A stretch of DNA of 64,000 nucleotides from Alphaproteobacteria bacterium (GTDB taxonomy: Bacteria; Pseudomonadota; Alphaproteobacteria; UBA8366; Aestuariispiraceae), in contig JASJDC010000002.1 of the NCBI GenBank assembly GCA_030065235.1, positions 1,067,863-1,131,862 on the forward strand, read 5' to 3'. Positions 59,451 through 64,000 of this stretch are shown piece after piece; within the stretch, counting starts at the first letter, position 1, and each line of letters begins with the position of its first letter. A model generated the notes under the pieces. The model did no database searches. It was given only the letters and a program-made list of their open reading frames with translations, and was not told the origin of the DNA. A program made the position numbers and the translations under genes.

Positions 59451-61130
59451 ATGGCTTCCTATCAATATGTTTTCGGCATGCGCGGTCTGTCCAAGGCCTA
59501 TCCGGGCGGCAAAGCGGTCCTGAAGGACATTAATCTGCAATTCCTCCCCGGGGCAAAGATCGGCGTGCTCGGCTATAACGGGGCCGGGAAGTCGACCCTG
59601 CTGCGCATCATGGCCGGCGTCGATACCGACTATACCGGCGAGGCCTGGTCGGCGGACGGCGTCAAGATCGGCTATCTGCGGCAAGAGCCGGAACTGGACG
59701 AAAGCAAGACCGTCGCCGAGAACGCGATGCTGGGCATGGCCGAGTTGAAGGCGGTGGTGGACCGGTTCAATGAGGTTTCGATGAAGCTGGGCGAGGTCAC
59801 CGACGATGACGAGATGATGAGTCTGATCGGCGAACAGGCCGAGTTGCAGGAGAAGATCGACGCCGCCGACGCCTGGGATCTGGACCGCACGGTCGAGGTC
59901 GCCATGGACGCCTTGCGCTGTCCGCCCGGCGACAGCCCGGTCAACACGCTTTCCGGCGGCGAGCGGCGGCGCGTCGCGCTCTGTCAGTTGCTGCTGTCCA
60001 AGCCGGACATGCTGCTGCTGGACGAGCCGACCAACCATCTGGATGCCGAATCCGTCGCCTGGCTGCAGCGTTTCCTGGCCGACTATCCGGGCACCGTGGT
60101 GATGGTCACCCACGACCGCTATTTTCTGGACAATGTCACCGGCTGGATTCTGGAGCTCGATCGCGGGCGCGGCATTCCGTACGAGGGCAACTACTCTTCC
60201 TGGCTTGAGCAGAAGGAGAAACGCTTGCTGCAGGAGGGCCGCGAGGAAGCGGCGCGGATGCGCAGCATCGCCCGCGAGCGCGAATGGGTGCAGGCCAGCC
60301 CGCGCGCCCGGCAGGCCAAATCCAAGGCGCGGATCAAGGCCTATGAAGAGCTGCTGCAAAACGCCGGCGAGGCCAAGACCGAGACCGCTCAGATCGTCAT
60401 CCCGGCCGGCCCGCGCCTGGGCGATGTGGTGATCGAGGCGGACCATGTCCAGAAAGCCTTCGGCGACAAGCTGCTGGTCGATGGTATGACATTCAAATTG
60501 CCGCCGGGCGGGATTGTCGGCGTGATCGGCCCGAACGGCGCCGGCAAGACGACGCTGTTCCGGATGATCACGGGCGCCGAAACGCCGGACCAGGGATCGC
60601 TGCGCCTGGGCGAGACGGTGACGCTCGGCTATGTCGATCAGTCGCGCGACGCGCTCAAGGACAGTGCGACGGTCTGGGAGGAAATCTCCGACGGTCAGGA
60701 CATGATCGAGCTTGGCAAGCGTAAGATGCAGTCGCGCGCCTATGTCGGCGCCTTCAATTTCAAGGGCGCCGATCAGCAGAAGAAGGTCGGCGTGCTCTCG
60801 GGGGGCGAGCGCAACCGGGTGCATCTCGCCAAGATGCTGAAATCGGGCGCCAATGTCCTGCTGCTCGACGAGCCGACCAACGATCTCGATGTCGACACGC
60901 TGCGCGCGCTGGAAGAGGCCTTGCTGGACTTCGCCGGTTGCGCCGTGGTGATCACCCACGACCGCTGGTTCCTCGACCGGATCGCCACCCATATCCTCGC
61001 CTATGAGGGCGACAGCCAGGTGGTCTGGTTCGAAGGCAATTACCAGGATTACGAGGACGACCGCCACCGCCGCCTGGGCGTCGAGGCCGACCAGCCGCAC
61101 CGGATCAAATACCGCCGCATCGACGCGTAG
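59451..61130 (+). CDS. ettA: Energy-dependent translational throttle EttA (ABC-F)
   Basis: 559 residues, near the 555 of E. coli EttA. Two ABC domains: Walker [12 protein letters not shown] (about 43) and [11 protein letters not shown], signatures LSGGERRR and LSGGERNR, Walker [12 protein letters not shown] and [11 protein letters not shown], with the arm and interdomain linker between. It gates the ribosome when ATP/ADP is low. No good ribosome site before the ATG. 205 bp of upstream region 59246-59450 has no identified element. Confidence 0.96.
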   Translation: MASYQYVFGMRGLSKAYPGGKAVLKDINLQFLPGAKIGVLGYNGAGKSTLLRIMAGVDTDYTGEAWSADGVKIGYLRQEPELDESKTVAENAMLGMAELKAVVDRFNEVSMKLGEVTDDDEMMSLIGEQAELQEKIDAADAWDLDRTVEVAMDALRCPPGDSPVNTLSGGERRRVALCQLLLSKPDMLLLDEPTNHLDAESVAWLQRFLADYPGTVVMVTHDRYFLDNVTGWILELDRGRGIPYEGNYSSWLEQKEKRLLQEGREEAARMRSIAREREWVQASPRARQAKSKARIKAYEELLQNAGEAKTETAQIVIPAGPRLGDVVIEADHVQKAFGDKLLVDGMTFKLPPGGIVGVIGPNGAGKTTLFRMITGAETPDQGSLRLGETVTLGYVDQSRDALKDSATVWEEISDGQDMIELGKRKMQSRAYVGAFNFKGADQQKKVGVLSGGERNRVHLAKMLKSGANVLLLDEPTNDLDVDTLRALEEALLDFAGCAVVITHDRWFLDRIATHILAYEGDSQVVWFEGNYQDYEDDRHRRLGVEADQPHRIKYRRIDA

Positions 61131-61190
61131 GCGCGCCGGCCCCCAAACTGGCGTAGCGAAACCCTCAATCGTCGCCCGGGATCCCCAAAA

Positions 61191-61220
61191 CCGTCGCCCC
61201 GGACTTGATCCGGGGCCCAT
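61191..61220. repeat. REP-like unit
   Basis: CCGTCGCCCCGGACTTGATC and the following CGGGGCCCAT match the right unit of the pair at 10864-10980 in opposite orientation. It lies just after ettA. Confidence 0.8.
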
Positions 61221-61298
61221 GCCGCCATCCGATGAATGCCGGCCCAGGCGTCCTGCTTCCGGGCCGCACCCTTTTTCCTCTTGAAGCAAATAAAATGT

Positions 61299-61327
61299 TT
61301 GACAGCAAACAAAATAGCGTCTAGCGT
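61299..61327 (+). promoter_or_regulatory. Candidate promoter of the toxin gene
   Basis: Perfect TTGACA (61299-61304), 17-bp spacer, TAGCGT (61322-61327), in an AT-rich patch. It gives a leader of about 185 nt that includes the hairpin at 61450. Confidence 0.5.
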
Positions 61328-61449
61328 GACCGTAATTGAGCGTCGGTCTCTGCGTCTAGGGAGGCAAGAGTCCCAACGGCGGCGTTGAAAGAGGACCGGC
61401 GCGTGCAGCCGCTCTCCGCAGGGCGTCCCACCTCGACTGACACACCATC

Positions 61450-61499
61450 AGGGCCTTTCCGGCCGCGTCTTTTCCAAGGGACGCCGCCGGAAGGGCCCT
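61450..61499 (+). promoter_or_regulatory. Long hairpin in the toxin leader
   Basis: AGGGCCTTTCCGGC (61450-61463) pairs with GCCGGAAGGGCCCT (61486-61499) with one G-T wobble, and inner GCGTC/GACGC extends it to about 19 pairs around a 10-nt loop. TTCATTTT follows. It could be an attenuator ahead of the toxin start 20 bp on. Its left arm is repeated at 63751-63770. Confidence 0.65.
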
Positions 61500-61518
61500 T
61501 TCATTTTGGGAGAAAGCC

Positions 61519-63291
61519 ATGGCCGATTGGCGCAGGGCCGGGTCCGCATGGACCCGGTCTTTCTTTTCGCTCGACCGAGACGCGGAGGAGGTCCCGCAGC
61601 CGCGCCCCGCCTCGCCGCTTAAACCCGCCTCGCCCCGATCCGACCAGAACCGACCCGCCTCGCCCCGGCAGGACACCCCGCCGAGACCGCCCGAACCGGT
61701 CTCTTGGCTCGACCGCCATGGCGTGGACGAGGCGGAGGCGCGGTCCTACCTGCCGCAATTCATGGCGGCGCAGAACGAATATCGCGCCAAGGTCCCGCGC
61801 GGCTGGAGCCTGAGACCGCCGCCGGCCGAGCGGTCCTGGCCGTCCCTTGTCGCCGCCGGCGTCGGGGAAGCGCGCGTCGGCGCATTCCTGAATCCGAAGA
61901 CTCCGCCCGATCCGCCGCCGCGCACGCCGGAAGAGGTTCTGCGCCTGTATGAGGCGGAGGATGTGCTGAATGAGGGCGAATCCTACGCCCTGTTCTCGAA
62001 ACGCTTCACGCCCCGGCCCTATCCGATCGATGATGCGCCGCTCTCTGTTTTCACCGATCCGGCGCAGGTGCGGCGCGACTCGCTGGCGCATTACACGCAG
62101 GAATATGACCGCGCCGCCAAGATCCACAGCGCCCTCTGGCGCGAGGTCCGCCCCAAGCCGGCGCCGCCCTTCCGCCTGATCCCCGACCCGGCCCATCCCG
62201 ACCTAAAGCGATCCGGCCTGACGCCATCCGATCGGGCAAACGCGTTTTTGTACCGCCAGCCGGACACAGGCGCGCCGGTCTCCGACCCGCTCCTGAAGAC
62301 GGGCGCCAGCCAGTCGACCGCCCCCCTCGGCCCCTTCGCCCAACCGCTCTCCAATCGGCTTGACTCGAACCGCGCCGAGTCGGCGCAACCCGTCTCGAGC
62401 AGTGTGACAGCACGGCGGGACCAACGCGGGCGCGCGGCGGCGGACGCGCGCGCCGAAGAGGCAGCCGAGGCAAAGGCCGAGCAAGACAAAAGAGACATTC
62501 GGCCCTACGAGGTCGCGGCTGCGGAGAAGGCGGCGGTCTACCGCGAAGCGATCCGCCGCCGAGACATCATCCAGAACCTTCTTTCAAACGCCGAACGCGA
62601 CGGCGATCCTGATCAGCGGGCGCCGGGTATCCGCAAGGATTTGAACAAAGCAATCGCCGAGGTCGAGGCGAATAGCCCGGTGGACGATTTCGAACGCGAC
62701 ATTTTCGCGAAAACCGAGCGCGTCGAAACCTTCATCACCGCTGCTGGCTTGCTCATGGGCGGCCGCGGCGCGCGGGCGCAGACATCCGTGCGAGCCACCC
62801 CAATAGGCAAGAGCGCCCCGCCAAGCGGCCCGGCTCCGAAACCGCCAGCTGGCTCCGCTGTGGCTGATCCAACGAAGCCGGCGCCTAGCCCGGCGAGTGC
62901 CCCGCAATCTGCGGTCCCAACAACGGGACGCGGCGCCGTAGCGGAAATTGCGCCCCACACCCCGACGCCCTATAGTGGCTTGCCTCGGCAGAGCGATTGG
63001 GGGCCTGGTCCCTATGCGAAGGAATATGTCGTGGGCGCGCCGGGTCAGATCGGACCGGCCACCGCCGCTCAGCGACGCGCCGTCAATGAAATTGGCAAGC
63101 GACACGGCTGTCACCGTTGCGGGTCCAAGGACCCAGGAACTAAGTCCAAGCAATACGCAGTAGATCATCAACCGTCTATTAGAGTGCTCATTGACGACTT
63201 GCCCAAGGACACGCCAGTACGCTTCTATCCGCATTGCATAGGCTGCAGCAATAAGCAGGGAAATATTGTGAGATTTCGAAAGGCTAAATGA
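61519..63291 (+). CDS. Putative polymorphic toxin with C-terminal HNH-like nuclease
   Basis: 590 residues, not matched to any family as a whole. N-terminal part: Pro/Arg/Ser-rich (about 25-60), an unknown domain (60-235, SYLPQFMAAQNEYRAKVPRGW onward), Pro-rich linkers, an Ala/Glu/Lys coiled-coil-like stretch (about 315-360), and a Pro-rich linker before residue 490. The last 90 residues look like a nuclease: C531xxC534, D549-H550, H572-C573xxC576 then NKQGN, the Cys4-HNH (treble-clef) pattern. No signal peptide, PAAR or Rhs core is visible, so the export route is unknown. The 3' end is visibly less GC-rich. ATGA overlap with the next gene. SD GGGAGAAAG. Confidence 0.7.
   Translation: MADWRRAGSAWTRSFFSLDRDAEEVPQPRPASPLKPASPRSDQNRPASPRQDTPPRPPEPVSWLDRHGVDEAEARSYLPQFMAAQNEYRAKVPRGWSLRPPPAERSWPSLVAAGVGEARVGAFLNPKTPPDPPPRTPEEVLRLYEAEDVLNEGESYALFSKRFTPRPYPIDDAPLSVFTDPAQVRRDSLAHYTQEYDRAAKIHSALWREVRPKPAPPFRLIPDPAHPDLKRSGLTPSDRANAFLYRQPDTGAPVSDPLLKTGASQSTAPLGPFAQPLSNRLDSNRAESAQPVSSSVTARRDQRGRAAADARAEEAAEAKAEQDKRDIRPYEVAAAEKAAVYREAIRRRDIIQNLLSNAERDGDPDQRAPGIRKDLNKAIAEVEANSPVDDFERDIFAKTERVETFITAAGLLMGGRGARAQTSVRATPIGKSAPPSGPAPKPPAGSAVADPTKPAPSPASAPQSAVPTTGRGAVAEIAPHTPTPYSGLPRQSDWGPGPYAKEYVVGAPGQIGPATAAQRRAVNEIGKRHGCHRCGSKDPGTKSKQYAVDHQPSIRVLIDDLPKDTPVRFYPHCIGCSNKQGNIVRFRKAK
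61816..62034 (+). repeat. Toxin module duplicated at 63782-64000
   Basis: This 219-bp piece of the toxin gene (about residues 100-172) reappears at 63782-64000 with nine differences by my count. The frame is kept; changes are R to Q, P to R, V to I, N to D and four silent. The source and copy are direct repeats 1966 bp apart. Confidence 0.9.
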
Positions 63292-63686
63292 TGTTTCAAC
63301 GACAGAGCATTGAATCCAGTTATGCTGTTGTCTTCATTGATGACCCAAATAATCCAAACATTCGAGCGCCTGACTACAAGACAGGTCAGGCGGTGTTGGC
63401 GAATGAGTCGACTATTTCACTAGCGATACAATCTTACGTCGATGGTCCGTTTGTCGCGGCGATGGGCTTGAAGTCAGACTATGATGACGAGTCTCAGCCC
63501 GTCCACGAAGATCAGCTCATTCCGGTCTTCAGGGGCGTCATCGAAGCGCCCAATCGCCGACTCGTCTTGAGCACCGCGGATGAAGACGATTACATCACCA
63601 TCGATACCAACACCGATCGGCCGACTGTTGAGATCTATGTGGACGAGCCCGGGATGGCGGCATACGCGCTGATCCTGATCAGCTGA
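63288..63686 (+). CDS. Putative immunity protein
   Basis: 132 residues, acidic (DDPNNP, SDYDDESQPVHEDQL, TADEDDYITIDTNTDRP). The ATG overlaps the toxin's TGA (ATGA), so the two are translated together. Small acidic proteins directly after a nuclease-tipped polymorphic toxin usually bind and block it. No family was recognised and the base composition is lower in GC than the chromosome, as for the toxin tip. Starts ATG-ATG; either may be used. Confidence 0.6.
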   Translation: MMFQRQSIESSYAVVFIDDPNNPNIRAPDYKTGQAVLANESTISLAIQSYVDGPFVAAMGLKSDYDDESQPVHEDQLIPVFRGVIEAPNRRLVLSTADEDDYITIDTNTDRPTVEIYVDEPGMAAYALILIS

Positions 63687-63750
63687 CCGAATCTTCTCGG
63701 ACGACGTCTCGTGATTGGACGGTACACGGTATAGGGAGCGAAAGATCTCC

Positions 63751-64000
63751 AGGGCCTTTCCGGCCGCGTCCTTCCGCAGGGCCGCCGCCGGCCGAGCAGT
63801 CCTGGCCGTCCCTTGTCGCCGCCGGCGTCGGGGAAGCGCGCGTCGGCGCATTCCTGAATCCGAAGACTCGGCCCGATCCCCCGCCGCGCACGCCGGAAGA
63901 GGTTCTGCGCCTGTATGAGGCGGAGGATATCCTGGATGAGGGCGAATCCTACGCCCTATTCTCGAAACGCTTCACGCCCCGGCCGTATCCGATCGACGAT
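63751..64000 (+). pseudogene. Start-less duplicate of the toxin's middle region, cut by window end
   Basis: Left: AGGGCCTTTCCGGCCGCGTC (63751-63770), identical to 61450-61469 in the toxin leader. Right: 63782-64000 copies 61816-62034 in frame. What lies between in the original, including the second hairpin arm, the ribosome site, the ATG and residues 1-99, is deleted, with GCCGCCGG at the junction as shared sequence. No in-frame ATG precedes it back to the end of the immunity gene. Reads as a displaced cassette that may continue to another toxin tip and immunity gene outside the window. Confidence 0.8.

Larger units (their letters stand above)
61131..61518. other. 388-bp intergenic region between ettA and the toxin island
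   Basis: Holds a REP-like unit (61191-61220), an AT-rich promoter-like region (61285-61327) and a long hairpin (61450-61499). No gene is seen here. It marks the border between the core gene ettA and the accessory locus. Confidence 0.6.

Noticed and set aside
59367..61289. A 640-codon minus-strand ORF opposite ettA
   Set aside because: EttA has both ABC signatures on the plus strand; this is a shadow.
63715..63918. A 67-codon ORF at the right end
   Set aside because: It is a different frame of the duplicated toxin segment; the conserved frame is the one matching the toxin.

Overview
The window is GC-rich chromosomal DNA of an alphaproteobacterium, probably Rhodospirillales in the broad sense. 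The pointers are an Irr-type Fur-family regulator, a RegB/RegA redox two-component system, a MUR/Fur-type 7-1-7 operator, a SUV3-like helicase, a PutA without a DNA-binding domain next to a divergent Lrp-type PutR, and a thrS-infC pair. I see no rRNA, tRNA, CRISPR array, insertion sequence or replication origin. The only stretches above 300 bases without an intact gene are 61131-61518 and 63687-64000, and both hold structure that is described below.

Layout. 1-4946 (minus strand): infC (AUA start), thrS with a possible threonine leader peptide, then two LPS-type glycosyltransferases. 5091-10734: ABHD10-like hydrolase, YeeZ-like epimerase, TPR protein, S4/Hsp15 protein, SUV3-like helicase. 11003-16783: late cobalamin genes (cobW, cobP, cobC, cobS on minus; cobT on plus). 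16763-20522: an ABC-2 exporter and RegB/RegA. 20704-28094: a tightly overlapping corrin-ring operon (cbiX, a DUF429-like/cobH fusion, cobL, cobI, a cbiG-cobJ fusion, cobM). 33268-37616: cobB and cobA divergent from cbiD and cobK. CbiX, CbiG and CbiD together with no CobG, CobF or CobNST in view point to the early-cobalt-insertion (oxygen-independent) route, although most enzymes look like the aerobic Cob types.

Between and after these: a Bcr/CflA transporter, YgjP peptidase and DapA-like aldolase; an ArsR-like regulator with a DddL/DddQ-like DMSP lyase under a perfect palindromic operator that reaches the start codon; class A PBP; irr with a near-consensus promoter; a PEP carboxylase-like protein and an asparagine synthetase-like protein, both stripped of catalytic motifs; ferric iron uptake (fbpA with a Fur box, fbpB); putA/putR; leucine dehydrogenase; a nucleoside hydrolase; a DMT transporter; hspQ; ettA.

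The right end (61300-64000) looks like an accessory island. A proline-rich 590-residue protein ends in a Cys4/HNH-like nuclease domain and overlaps by ATGA with a small acidic immunity-like gene. This is followed by a second, start-less copy of the toxin's middle region that runs off the window. It is best read as a polymorphic toxin-immunity locus with a displaced cassette, and is the most likely undescribed system here, with the paired pseudoenzymes at 41778-46697 as runner-up.
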